A stretch of 64,000 bases of DNA, taken from an uncultured Geobacter sp. Lineage in GTDB: Bacteria; Desulfobacterota; Desulfuromonadia; Geobacterales; CAIOGM01. The position numbers and the translations under genes are program-made. Below, in pieces: positions 50,866 through 59,871 of this stretch (within the stretch, counting starts at the first letter, position 1; every line of letters starts with the position of its first letter). The stretch spans positions 25,780 to 89,779 of the forward strand of contig CAIOGM010000140.1 of assembly GCA_903857795.1 (NCBI GenBank), read 5' to 3'. The notes under the pieces were generated by a model. That model was not told the origin of the DNA. It worked only from the letters and a program-made list of their open reading frames with translations, and ran no database searches.

Positions 50866-51520
50866 GAACCTCCCGGATTTCACCCCGCTCCAGCACCACG
50901 GCCCGCTTGTGGCTGGAGGCGATGAGCCTCCGGTCGTGGGAAGCGACGAGAATCGTGGTCCCGCGGCAGTTGGCCTCCTTGAGGATGGCCAGGACGCGCG
51001 CCTTGTTCTCGTCGTCCAGGTTACCGGTGGGCTCGTCGGCGAGGAGGATTTTCGGTTCATTCACCAGCGCCCTGGCCAGCGCCACCCGCTGCTGCTCCCC
51101 TCCCGACAGCCGGCAGGGGGTGGCCTGCATCCGCTGCTCCAGGCCGACCTGGGTCAGGATCCGGGTGACCCGCTCCACGATCTCCTTTCGGCCGAGCCCC
51201 AGCACCTCCAGGGTTATGGCGACATTCTCCATGACCGTCCGGTTGGGAAGCAGCCTGAAATCCTGAAACACGATGCCGATGGAACGCCGCAGGGGCGGCA
51301 GCTCCGACCGGGTCAACCGGCTGATGTTCTGGCTGTCGATGATGACCTGTCCGCGGTTGGGGATGATTTCGGCGTAGATGAGCTTGAGAAGGGTCGATTT
51401 GCCGGCGCCGGACGCACCGGTAAGAAACACGAAATCCCCCTTGGGGACCATGAGTGAGATACCATGCAGGGCACAGACATCCTGCTGGTAGGTAACTGAG
51501 ACATTATGCAGCTGGATCAT
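50849..51520 (-). CDS. ftsE: Cell division ATP-binding protein FtsE
   Basis: MIQLHNVSVTYQQDVCALHGISLMVPKGDFVFLTGASGAGKSTLLKLI; LSGGEQQRVALARALVNEPKILLADEPTGNLD. Confidence 0.96.
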   Translation of the reverse strand: MIQLHNVSVTYQQDVCALHGISLMVPKGDFVFLTGASGAGKSTLLKLIYAEIIPNRGQVIIDSQNISRLTRSELPPLRRSIGIVFQDFRLLPNRTVMENVAITLEVLGLGRKEIVERVTRILTQVGLEQRMQATPCRLSGGEQQRVALARALVNEPKILLADEPTGNLDDENKARVLAILKEANCRGTTILVASHDRRLIASSHKRAVVLERGEIREVHDGAR

Positions 51521-51562
51521 GAAAGTCCGGGTTCGAGGTCCTAGGTTCTGGGTTTTAGGTTC
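51503..51562. repeat. 60-bp direct repeat of the ftsE start region, copy 1
   Basis: ATTATGCAGCTGGATCATGAAAGTCCGGGTTCGAGGTCCTAGGTTCTGGGTTTTAGGTTC. Confidence 0.93.
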
Positions 51563-51623
51563 TAGGTTCTAGGTTCGGGGTTCGGGGTTCGGGGTTCGGG
51601 GTTCGGGGTTACCATCGTTCCCA

Positions 51624-51756
51624 CGCTCCAGCGTGGGAACGCAGCCGGTGACGCTCCAGCGTCAGACGGTGACAACGTGATGAATCTGATCGCCAGAGAA
51701 TCCGCCGCCGGAGCGGCGTTGCACTAGTTCCCACGCTGGAGCGTGGGAACTATGAA
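51624..51756. repeat. 133-bp REP-like unit, copy 1
   Basis: CGCTCCAGCGTGGGAACGCAGCCGGTGACGCTCCAGCGTCAGACGG...TTCCCACGCTGGAGCGTGGGAACTATGAA; TTCCCACGCT(CC/GG)AGCGTGGGAA palindromes. Confidence 0.92.
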
Positions 51757-51889
51757 CGCTCCAGCGTGGGAACGCAGCCGGTGACGCTCCAGCGTCAGAC
51801 GGTGACAACGTGGTGAATCTGATCGTCAGAGAATCCGCCGCCGGAGCGGCGTTGCACTAGTTCCCACGCTGGAGCGTGGGAACTATGAA
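51757..51889. repeat. 133-bp REP-like unit, copy 2 (tandem)
   Basis: Same as copy 1 with two mismatches noted (GTGATG/GTGGTG, CGCCAG/CGTCAG). Confidence 0.92.
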
Positions 51890-51949
51890 ATTATGCAGCT
51901 GGATCATGAAAGTCCGGGTTCGAGGTTCTAGGTTCTGGGTTTTAGGTTC
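51890..51949. repeat. 60-bp direct repeat of the ftsE start region, copy 2
   Basis: Matches 51503..51562 with one mismatch (51540/51927). Confidence 0.93.
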
Positions 51950-51955
51950 GGATCG

Positions 51956-52378
51956 TTACCACTCTTTGGGATCGTTGTACGGCTTGCCGTTGGTTCCGAT
52001 GAGATCGGAGTTGCTGTGGACATCGCCCACCGAGCCTCCGCCGCCGGTCGCACCCTCAGGTGGCGGGGGGGGAGCGATGATGGCCCAGTCATCCAGCTTC
52101 GTGAAGGGGTCTTTCGGGATGCCGGACATGTATTTGTGCTTATCGTCAGTCAAATCCGCAAGAGAGTCGGGATATTTCCCCTGGTCGGCATAGAAATGAT
52201 CGATGCATTGACGGATGGAGTGGAGATTCTCCCGGAGCACCGCTTCCCGGGCCTTGATGACCCCCACCTGATAGTTGGGGACCGCAATGGCTGCCAGGAT
52301 GCCGATGATGCTGATCACGATCATCAGCTCGATGAGCGTGAACCCTTTCCGGTTGTTACGCAGACGTCGCACCATCAC
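51956..52378 (-). CDS. Type II secretion pseudopilin (GspG-like)
   Basis: Prepilin motif RKGFTLIELMIVISIIGILAAIAVPNY. Confidence 0.92.
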   Translation of the reverse strand: MMVRRLRNNRKGFTLIELMIVISIIGILAAIAVPNYQVGVIKAREAVLRENLHSIRQCIDHFYADQGKYPDSLADLTDDKHKYMSGIPKDPFTKLDDWAIIAPPPPPEGATGGGGSVGDVHSNSDLIGTNGKPYNDPKEW

Positions 52379-52875
52379 CAGTCCTTGTACTTAGTTCCGT
52401 TTATCGCCTCTTCCTCACTGAGAGAGTAGACGTCAAAGACATCATCCTTACACCAATCGCCGTCCCGCTTGTCCTTGTTACATCCCAGGTGCCACATCTT
52501 CTCAGGGTCATCCCCCTTATAGCTATTGAAGGGGTCGCGTGGAATTCTTCTGAGATATCTTTTGACTTTTTTTCCGGAAGGATCACTGGGGTCGGGCACC
52601 CCCTCCACCAGCTCAGTCAAGCTCTTCGGATATCCGGTATCATTAATTGTTGTTGGCTGTGCTTTCCCCTGCTTCAGCGCAAAATCTTTATCTTCTTTGT
52701 ATTTATCGATGGCCGTAAGAATCTCCCGCAGGTCGCGGCGAAGCTCCAGCTCCTTGGTCCGTTTGGCGGTCATCTGGGTCAGGGGGAGCACCAGCATCCC
52801 GAGAATGGAGAGGATAGCCACCGTGACGACCATCTCTATGAGCGTGAGCCCCTGTCTGTCGCCCGACTTCACCAT
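52375..52875 (-). CDS. Type II secretion / type IV pseudopilin
   Basis: Prepilin motif RQGLTLIEMVVTVAILSILGMLVLPL. Confidence 0.9.
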   Translation of the reverse strand: MVKSGDRQGLTLIEMVVTVAILSILGMLVLPLTQMTAKRTKELELRRDLREILTAIDKYKEDKDFALKQGKAQPTTINDTGYPKSLTELVEGVPDPSDPSGKKVKRYLRRIPRDPFNSYKGDDPEKMWHLGCNKDKRDGDWCKDDVFDVYSLSEEEAINGTKYKDW

Positions 52876-52877
52876 GC

Positions 52878-55250
52878 CTACTTCACGTCGACGAGGACGT
52901 TGTAGGGGACCATGGCGATGCTCTTTCCCGTCTTATCGGTGAAATTGACCGCGCTGAACCCGAGGGTAAGGGGGCCGATGTTCTTTGCCTTGAAGGTCGC
53001 CACCAGGAGCGCACCGTTACCGGTCATCCCGCCGCTGTCACCGTTGCGATGCAGGGTGATGGCGACCGTCCCTTTTGAAGCGTCATTGACGGCGCTGAAG
53101 GTGGTCGGTTTGCCGTCCTGTTTGAGCAGTCCCCCCTCGGTGGCGCCGATATAATCGGCGAAGAGCGGGTCATAGATCAGGGTGAACGGGGCGTTGAAGA
53201 GCTCCTTGACCCCCTCGGCCTTGACCTCCACCGAGAACTGCTGCCCCACCGTGACGCCGGCCGGGGCCACGAGGCTCATGGCGCCGCGCTCGATCACCGG
53301 CGCGGTGGTGGGAGGAGCTTGGGGCGCTACCGGACGACGCCCGGGCTGGGGCGCAGGCGCCGCCGGCTCCTTGGGTAACAGCTGAGACGAATCCGCCTTA
53401 TCGAAATCAGGCTCCTGAGAGAAAATCGTATAGGGGTTCGTCGATGACGGCTCGTCTTCGCGACCGGACCAGAAGGATGAGACATCCGAATCGGGGATCA
53501 TCAGCGCGCGGACGATGCGCGGGGTGATCGCCAGGACCAGCTCCCCTTTGCTCTTGCTGTCGTTACTGTTGGTGAGGAGCGGTCCGATGATCGGGAGATC
53601 CCCCAGGAGCCAGATCTTCTGTTTGCTCTTGCTGATGGAGTCTTCCAGCAGTCCGCCGATGATGCTGGTTTCGCCATCCTTGAGGTTGAGCACCGTGTCC
53701 ACGTTCCGGGTGCCGATGGTCACCACGGTGGTGAGGCTGTCCTTGCCGCCGACGGTATCCTTGCTGAGGATGTTGCTGACCTCAAGACTCAGCTTGATGG
53801 TGATCTCGTTGTTGAGCTGGATGGTCGGTTCGGCGTTGACCTTGACCCCCACGTCCACGTACTGGACGTTCACGTTGGTCCCCCCCACGCTGCCATTGGT
53901 GGAGGTAGTGGTGATCGGGACGCGGGAGCCGACGTTGAACTTGGTCTTTTCCCGGTTCTTGACCCGGACCTTGGGATTGGAGAGGACCTCGCTGTTAGAG
54001 ATGGTCTTGCCGAAGTTATACGTGGCGCTGGGGACGGTCATGAAGGCGTTATAGCCGTTCCAGGCGAAGAGGTTCAGCAGGTTGGTGTCCGGGGTGATGG
54101 TCGTGGTGCCGGTGGTCGAGGTGGTGGTGGCGCCGCTCAGGGTGTCGGAGAGGAACTGCCCGCTCTTGGTGGCAGAGACCGATACGGCATAACGGCTCAG
54201 GGCCAGACCGAAGTTGACCTCGTCCTTCTTGGAGAGCTGCAGCACCTCGATATCCAGGAGGACTTCCGCCTCGGGGATGTCGTTGGCGTCGATGATCTTC
54301 TGGGCCACATCCACCATCTCCGGAGTATCCCTGATGACCAGGGCGTTCAGGTCTTCATTGACGTAGATCTTCTTGAGCTGCAGCATGGTCCTCAGTAGAT
54401 TGACCGCCTTCTTGGCCTCCAGGGTAGTGAGATACATGGTCTTCACCACCAGCTCGTCATACTGCTTGGTCTTGTCCGGAGTCCGGGGATAGAGAATGAT
54501 GGTGCTCTCGTTGAGCACCTTCTTCCCCAGCTTGCTCAGGTTGGTGATGATGTCCATGGCCTGCTGGAACGAGGCGTTCTCCAGGAAGATGGTGATGTTC
54601 TGGTCCTTCACCGTATCGTCGAAGATGAAATTGATCCCCGAAAGCTGGGAGAGGATGGAGAAGACGTCCCGGGTCTTGGCGTCCTTGAACTTGAGGGTTA
54701 TCGGTTTGTTGGATTTAAGGTTCAGCTCGAAGCCGTCCATCTTGGTCCGCTTGCTCTGCCGGAGCCGGTCATAGGCGCTCTTGGCGTCCTTGTTGTCCGG
54801 ATAGATGACGAGGGCCTGCTTGTAGCTCCGGTACGCCTCCTTCTGCTTGTTGTTCTTCTCGAAATCCCTCCCCTCCTTGAGATAGAGATCCGAATCCCTC
54901 AGCTTGGTGAGGAGTTGCACCTTCTGGGTGGCCCGCTGCAGTGACGGGTCAAGGGCCTGGGCCGAGAGGTATTCACGGAGAGCGCTGTCGAAATCGGCCT
55001 CGTCATAGAAAACATCCGCTTTTTTCATATGAAACTGGGCTGACTTCTCACTGGCCTTCATGAAAGCCATCCGGTATTCATATGAATCGGGATTTTTCTT
55101 CATCGCCTCCATATACTTGAGCACAGCTTCATCCATGCTGCCCGACGACTCCAGCTCTTCGGCGCGGGAATAGAGGGAACGCCCGGCAGTACATCCCGAC
55201 AGGAAGAGCAGTACGCCGGCTAGTATGAAGAGGACTGTTTTCTGCCGCAT
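52878..55250 (-). CDS. Secretin (GspD/PilQ-like) with N-terminal TPR and C-terminal cohesin-like domain
   Basis: Lipoprotein signal LFLSGC; TPR region; secretin N-domains and core (VGSRVPITTTSTNG...LKDGETSIIGGLLEDS); C-terminal VTVGQQFSVEVKAEGVKELFNAPFTLIYDP. Confidence 0.9.
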   Translation of the reverse strand: MRQKTVLFILAGVLLFLSGCTAGRSLYSRAEELESSGSMDEAVLKYMEAMKKNPDSYEYRMAFMKASEKSAQFHMKKADVFYDEADFDSALREYLSAQALDPSLQRATQKVQLLTKLRDSDLYLKEGRDFEKNNKQKEAYRSYKQALVIYPDNKDAKSAYDRLRQSKRTKMDGFELNLKSNKPITLKFKDAKTRDVFSILSQLSGINFIFDDTVKDQNITIFLENASFQQAMDIITNLSKLGKKVLNESTIILYPRTPDKTKQYDELVVKTMYLTTLEAKKAVNLLRTMLQLKKIYVNEDLNALVIRDTPEMVDVAQKIIDANDIPEAEVLLDIEVLQLSKKDEVNFGLALSRYAVSVSATKSGQFLSDTLSGATTTSTTGTTTITPDTNLLNLFAWNGYNAFMTVPSATYNFGKTISNSEVLSNPKVRVKNREKTKFNVGSRVPITTTSTNGSVGGTNVNVQYVDVGVKVNAEPTIQLNNEITIKLSLEVSNILSKDTVGGKDSLTTVVTIGTRNVDTVLNLKDGETSIIGGLLEDSISKSKQKIWLLGDLPIIGPLLTNSNDSKSKGELVLAITPRIVRALMIPDSDVSSFWSGREDEPSSTNPYTIFSQEPDFDKADSSQLLPKEPAAPAPQPGRRPVAPQAPPTTAPVIERGAMSLVAPAGVTVGQQFSVEVKAEGVKELFNAPFTLIYDPLFADYIGATEGGLLKQDGKPTTFSAVNDASKGTVAITLHRNGDSGGMTGNGALLVATFKAKNIGPLTLGFSAVNFTDKTGKSIAMVPYNVLVDVK

Positions 55251-55326
55251 CGGTTACTCCTTTATCCAGAAGTCGCGCTTGACCGCTGACTTTGTTATCA
55301 CGCCGGCTCTCTGCTGCGTACTGCTG

Positions 55327-56013
55327 CTATTCATCGGACGGTCTCGATTCCGGCGCAGGAGCGGCGCGGCCGGGACGACGGGAGGCACGGCCTGCGACCG
55401 GCTGCGGCTGACCTGCAGCGCCATTCTGCTGTTGCGGGGGAGCCTTGAGTGACTGATTCTCCATGAGGGGGATGATGATCTCGGTGGGGTCACCGTCCAG
55501 CATCCGGATCGTGAGGGCGTCTTCGGTGATGGCCGTGGCCTCATACTTCCCGGCCAGCCGCTCCCCCTTCTTCACCAGGAAGATCTCCTTGTTTTTGGCC
55601 AGAAAGATCGTCTTCTGCCGCTCTTTCTCCAGAAATCCGAGAAACGTGAATTGGGCCATCTCCCGTTCCAGCGGGGAGACAGTCGGCTGAGTCACCACCG
55701 GAGGCGCCGGAGGGGGCGGGGGCATCGGGATGACCGGTTTCACGGGGGGGAGCTTGCTGATATCTCGAAAGATCGGGGCAAAGATGTTTTTTTTGAAGCC
55801 GGTAAACCTCACCTGAGATTTCTGCAGCAGCTCCAACCGGACCCGGGTCTCATCTCCGGCGGAGCCGTTCTTCTCCGGAGTTACCGGCTTGACGCGCGGC
55901 GCCGCTCCCTGCTTCTCCACCGTCTTCTGACGGGGGAACCGGATCACGCTGTACCCCACGGCGAGGAGCAGGACGCCGAGCAGAACGGAGAGGATCAGTC
56001 GTTGCCGGTTCAT
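55327..56013 (-). CDS. Pilus assembly/secretion inner-membrane protein (PilP/GspC-like)
   Basis: Single TM, Pro-rich linker, FTFLGFLEKERQKTIFLAKNKEIFLVKKGERLAGKYE; position next to the secretin. Confidence 0.75.
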   Translation of the reverse strand: MNRQRLILSVLLGVLLLAVGYSVIRFPRQKTVEKQGAAPRVKPVTPEKNGSAGDETRVRLELLQKSQVRFTGFKKNIFAPIFRDISKLPPVKPVIPMPPPPPAPPVVTQPTVSPLEREMAQFTFLGFLEKERQKTIFLAKNKEIFLVKKGERLAGKYEATAITEDALTIRMLDGDPTEIIIPLMENQSLKAPPQQQNGAAGQPQPVAGRASRRPGRAAPAPESRPSDE

Positions 56014-56552
56014 CGCGGCACCGCCTGCAGATATACGGTAAGTGAGAGTTTCAGATCAACGATCTCCTCGGTGCTCTTCGCCCCCCCAAGGGAGAACTGG
56101 TCAACGACCACCATCTCCTTACTCCGCTGAATATCGGCAAAGAAGCTCTTGACTCCGGCATATTTCCCGATCACGGAAAAGCTCACCACGTAGTCGACGA
56201 GGCCGCCGCTGGGCACCGGGTCCGGCTTGTAGGTGACACCGGAGACCGCGAGACCGCTGTTGTGAGCCATCTCCAGAATCTCCCCCACCACTCGCGCAAA
56301 GCTCTTGCGAGGGGGGACCAGAGAGGTGAATGTCGCCAGGTCGGCGTTCCCCTGGGCGTAGATCCTGGAGATATCTCCGCCACCTGAGGTGAGCAACCGC
56401 TGCTGCTCGACGCGCCGCAGGTGGAGCGCCTCGGTGCGGGGGGCCTGCCAGAAGAGGGCGTAAAGCGCCAGAGCCACGATGAGGAGAAGGAGCGTGCCGA
56501 GGGCGATGATGCTCTTCAGGCGAGCCGTGACTATTTCCAGGAAGAACTTCAT
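56010..56552 (-). CDS. PilO/GspM-like protein
   Basis: Single N-terminal TM, coiled coil, and FARVVGEILEMAHNSGLAVSGVTY; gene order. Confidence 0.8.
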   Translation of the reverse strand: MKFFLEIVTARLKSIIALGTLLLLIVALALYALFWQAPRTEALHLRRVEQQRLLTSGGGDISRIYAQGNADLATFTSLVPPRKSFARVVGEILEMAHNSGLAVSGVTYKPDPVPSGGLVDYVVSFSVIGKYAGVKSFFADIQRSKEMVVVDQFSLGGAKSTEEIVDLKLSLTVYLQAVPR

Positions 56553-57094
56553 AGCTTTTTCACATCCGCCTTGCAGCTCACGCTGAAAGAGATCCCCTTC
56601 TGCGTCTCGTCCACCTTCGACTCAGCCTGGCTCAACAGATAGATGTCGGTAAAGAACTTGGAATCTTCGAGATTTTCGAGGAACTTGCGCATGGTCGGGA
56701 AGTTTTTGGCCACCCCGGATATGGTGAGTTTCCCCTCCTTGAGGGATGGCTCCAGAGAGGTAACCATGACGCCGTCGGGAACCACGACTTCCAGCCAGTC
56801 GAGAAAACCGAGCCAGTTGAACGACTTGCGCGTGATGATGCTGTTGACTGTCTTGATCCGCCCCAGAAGCGCCTGATACTCCTTCTCGGAGACCCCCTTG
56901 CCGCTCGCCTTGATCCGGGCGTCGGCGACAACTTGCTCCTGTTCGAGCTGCTGCTGCGCCGCCCCCTGCAGTACTACGTAATAGGAGAGCCCCCCCAAGA
57001 TGATGAGGAAGAGCCCCGCCACGCCCCCCAGAATCAGGTTGACCTGCCGGGAGTCGATATAACTCCGGGTTGCAAGGTTGAGGGTGAAACGCAT
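56549..57094 (-). CDS. PilN-like protein
   Basis: MRFTLNLATRSYIDSRQVNLILGGVAGLFLIILGGL...; gene order. Confidence 0.82.
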   Translation of the reverse strand: MRFTLNLATRSYIDSRQVNLILGGVAGLFLIILGGLSYYVVLQGAAQQQLEQEQVVADARIKASGKGVSEKEYQALLGRIKTVNSIITRKSFNWLGFLDWLEVVVPDGVMVTSLEPSLKEGKLTISGVAKNFPTMRKFLENLEDSKFFTDIYLLSQAESKVDETQKGISFSVSCKADVKKL

Positions 57095-58020
57095 CAGAAA
57101 GACCTCACTGACGCCCCGAGGGAGGCGGCGAGTATGAATGCGGTGTGGCGGTCCAGGGTAACCCCCGCGCCGCTCTGCACAAACCGATCGGCCTCCAGGA
57201 GGAGCGGATCGAGCCCGGTCGCCTCGGCGACGAGATCATGCATCGGTTCCCAGAACTGCTGATCGACGACACAGAAACAGGTCCCAAGTTCCCTCAGGGG
57301 GTTTTTCTCCCGGTAGAAGAGGAGGGAACTGCTCACCTCCTGGAAGAGACGCCCCGCGTCAAACTGACCGCCGGGGAGTTCCTTGCTCCGGTAGAATTCG
57401 AGGACCCCGTCGTAGAAGAGCATGACCCCCAGGTAGCCGCCGTAACAGGAGATCAGGACACAGGTCTCGGTCGGTTCGATCCGCCGGCTGAAGAGGCGGT
57501 AGAGGTTGAAGGAGGTGAAATCGATGGCGTACGGCTCCAGCCCTGCCTCCATCAGCAGCTCTTCCATCTGCATTATCACCGGTTTGGCGATGAGAGAGAC
57601 CAGCGCCGTCTGCTCGCCGGACTCCTTCTCCCGGATTATCTGGTAGTCCAGATGGGTCTCCTGGATATCAATGGAGCTGTGCTTCTTGAGCTTCCAGCGG
57701 ATGATCCCCGCCCCCTCTTCATGGCTGCGGAAGCGGGTCTCCAGGTCGAGGAGCATGACCCTGCCGCACCCTTCAGGAAGGGAGACACTCACCCGGCTCT
57801 GCTTGGTCAGGAGCCGCTGCCATGCGGCCCGGATCTGGGTGATGAAGGGGGCCGGCGTCAGGATATTGGGCTCACGGTGAGAGAACCGGACCATCTCCGA
57901 GGTAAGCGGCGCCACGGCGTAGGCGTTCAGCCTGAACTCTTCCTTCTGGCGTGACACCAGGGAGAATTTAAGCCCGTCCCGTCCGATCTCCAGACCCAGT
58001 GATTGTGAGGCAAAAAGCAT
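57094..58020 (-). CDS. PilM/GspL-like actin-fold protein
   Basis: SLGLEIGRDGLKFSLVSRQKEEFRLNAY; gene order before PilN. Confidence 0.82.
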   Translation of the reverse strand: MLFASQSLGLEIGRDGLKFSLVSRQKEEFRLNAYAVAPLTSEMVRFSHREPNILTPAPFITQIRAAWQRLLTKQSRVSVSLPEGCGRVMLLDLETRFRSHEEGAGIIRWKLKKHSSIDIQETHLDYQIIREKESGEQTALVSLIAKPVIMQMEELLMEAGLEPYAIDFTSFNLYRLFSRRIEPTETCVLISCYGGYLGVMLFYDGVLEFYRSKELPGGQFDAGRLFQEVSSSLLFYREKNPLRELGTCFCVVDQQFWEPMHDLVAEATGLDPLLLEADRFVQSGAGVTLDRHTAFILAASLGASVRSF

Positions 58021-58030
58021 AGGAAACCCT

Positions 58031-58140
58031 GGTTCGAGGTTCTAGGTTCGAGGTTCGAGGTTCTAGGTTCTAGGTTCAGGGTTCAGGGTTCAGGGTTCAG
58101 GGTTTCAACCTAGAACCTGGAACATAGAACCTTGAACCGG
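58031..58140. repeat. Inverted 7-bp unit array between gspE and pilM-like genes
   Basis: GGTTCGA GGTTCTA GGTTCGA GGTTCGA GGTTCTA GGTTCTA (GGTTCAG)4 then CCTAGAA CCTGGAA CATAGAA CCTTGAA CCGG. Confidence 0.92.
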
Positions 58141-58142
58141 TT

Positions 58143-59864
58143 TTATTCGACGAAGGTGACCCGGTTGATCTCCTTGAGGGTCGTGTCCCCTTCGAAGACC
58201 TTCTCCAGCGCCGATTCCCGCAGGAACCGGGTTCCCGCCTCCCGGGCCGCCTCCTTGAGACGGGCGATGGGGGTCTTGGCACTCAGGAGTTCCCGCATTT
58301 CATCATTTAAGTCCAAGAGCTCCACGATGGCGGAGCGCCCCCGATACCCGGTGCCGTTACACTCGGTACACCCCCGCGACTCAAAAAACTGCTTGTGACG
58401 GTGCAGTTCCGGGTCAAGCCCCGACGCCATGAGAATCTCGTCGCTATGCTGGACCGGCCGCTTGCACTTGACACAGAGCTTTCGGACCAGCCGCTGGGCC
58501 AGAACACAGTTGAGACAGGAGACGAAATTGTATGGATCGATTCCCATATGGATGAAGCGGCCGATGACATCGAAGATGTTATTGGCGTGGACCGTGGTGA
58601 AGACCAGGTGCCCGGTCAGGGCCGACTGCACGGCGATCTGAGCGGTCTCCGGGTCACGAATCTCCCCCACCATGATCTTGTCCGGGTCATGACGGAGGAT
58701 GGAGCGGAGCCCCCGGGCAAAGGTGAGCCCCTTCTTCTCGTTTACCGGTATCTGCACGATCCCCTTGAGCAGGTACTCCACGGGATCCTCAATGGTAATG
58801 ACCTTCTCCTCCCCCGAGTGAATCTCGGAGAGGGCGGCATAGAGGGTCGTGGTCTTCCCCGAACCGGTGGGACCGGTCACCAGGACCATGCCGTAGGGCT
58901 CCCGGATCTTCTTCCTGAGCCTGGAGATCTCCCGGTCGCTGATCCCGAGGATCTCCAGGGTCAGCCCTTTGAGATTGTTGGCGATGGACTCCTTGTCCAG
59001 AATCCGGATGACCGCGTCTTCGCCGAAGGCGCTGGGCATGATTGAGACGCGAAAATCGATGGCCTTGTCCTTGAGCCGGACCTTGAAGCGGCCGTCCTGG
59101 GGGATCCGGCGCTCGGAGATATCCAGTTCGCTCATGACCTTGAGCCGGGAGATGATCGGCCCCTGGAAGTGACTGTCCAGGGGGTCGGTAGCCTTGTAGA
59201 GGACTCCGTCGATCCGGTATTTGATGTTCACCCCGTCCATGGCCGCCTCGATATGAATATCGCTGGCCCGGCGGGTCAGGGCGTCCATGATGGTGGAGTT
59301 GACCAGCTTGATGATCGGACTCGTGTCCTCGGAAATCTTCTCCACCGAGAGGATCTCTTCCCCCTTCTCCGTCTCGGTGACCAGCTGGAGCATGAAGTCT
59401 TCGGAGACATCCTTGAGGACCCGGCTGGTCCCCTCCCCCTTCTTCAGCACCGTCTCGATGGCGCTCTCCGAGGCGATCCGGATCGTCAGCGGACGGTCCA
59501 GAAGAATCTCCAGATCGTCGAGCCTGACCACGTCGGTGGGGTCGGCGATGGCGATAACCAGGGTGTCGTCTACCCTCCCCATGGGGATGAAACGGTACCG
59601 GTACATGGTGTCGGGGGGGAGTTCGGCCAGGAGCTCCTCGTCCATGGTGAAATCGGAGAGCTCCGCATAGTCATAGCCGAACTGGGTCGCCAGCGCCCGG
59701 GCCACGGCTTCATCGCTGACAAGGCCGTCCAGGACGCAAATCCGGCCGAATCGCAGAGGTGTGGTCGTCTGCTTGTCCAGGACGAAGGCCAGCTCGGCGG
59801 CAACCAGGCTCCCCTGTTCGATGAGAATTTCGCCGATGGTTTTGCGTCGGTACTGATGGCTCAT
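58143..59864 (-). CDS. Type II secretion / type IV pilus ATPase (GspE/PilB family)
   Basis: Walker A GPTGSGKTTTLYAAL, DPVEY, GEIRDPETAQIA, HLVFTTVHAN, CxxC zinc motif CVKCKRP...CTECNGTGYRGR. Confidence 0.95.
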   Translation of the reverse strand: MSHQYRRKTIGEILIEQGSLVAAELAFVLDKQTTTPLRFGRICVLDGLVSDEAVARALATQFGYDYAELSDFTMDEELLAELPPDTMYRYRFIPMGRVDDTLVIAIADPTDVVRLDDLEILLDRPLTIRIASESAIETVLKKGEGTSRVLKDVSEDFMLQLVTETEKGEEILSVEKISEDTSPIIKLVNSTIMDALTRRASDIHIEAAMDGVNIKYRIDGVLYKATDPLDSHFQGPIISRLKVMSELDISERRIPQDGRFKVRLKDKAIDFRVSIMPSAFGEDAVIRILDKESIANNLKGLTLEILGISDREISRLRKKIREPYGMVLVTGPTGSGKTTTLYAALSEIHSGEEKVITIEDPVEYLLKGIVQIPVNEKKGLTFARGLRSILRHDPDKIMVGEIRDPETAQIAVQSALTGHLVFTTVHANNIFDVIGRFIHMGIDPYNFVSCLNCVLAQRLVRKLCVKCKRPVQHSDEILMASGLDPELHRHKQFFESRGCTECNGTGYRGRSAIVELLDLNDEMRELLSAKTPIARLKEAAREAGTRFLRESALEKVFEGDTTLKEINRVTFVE

Positions 59865-59871
59865 GACTCTC

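Noticed and set aside
58031-58140. CRISPR-like array
   Set aside because: Units are 7 bp with no spacers and no cas genes nearby; a short tandem repeat, not CRISPR.
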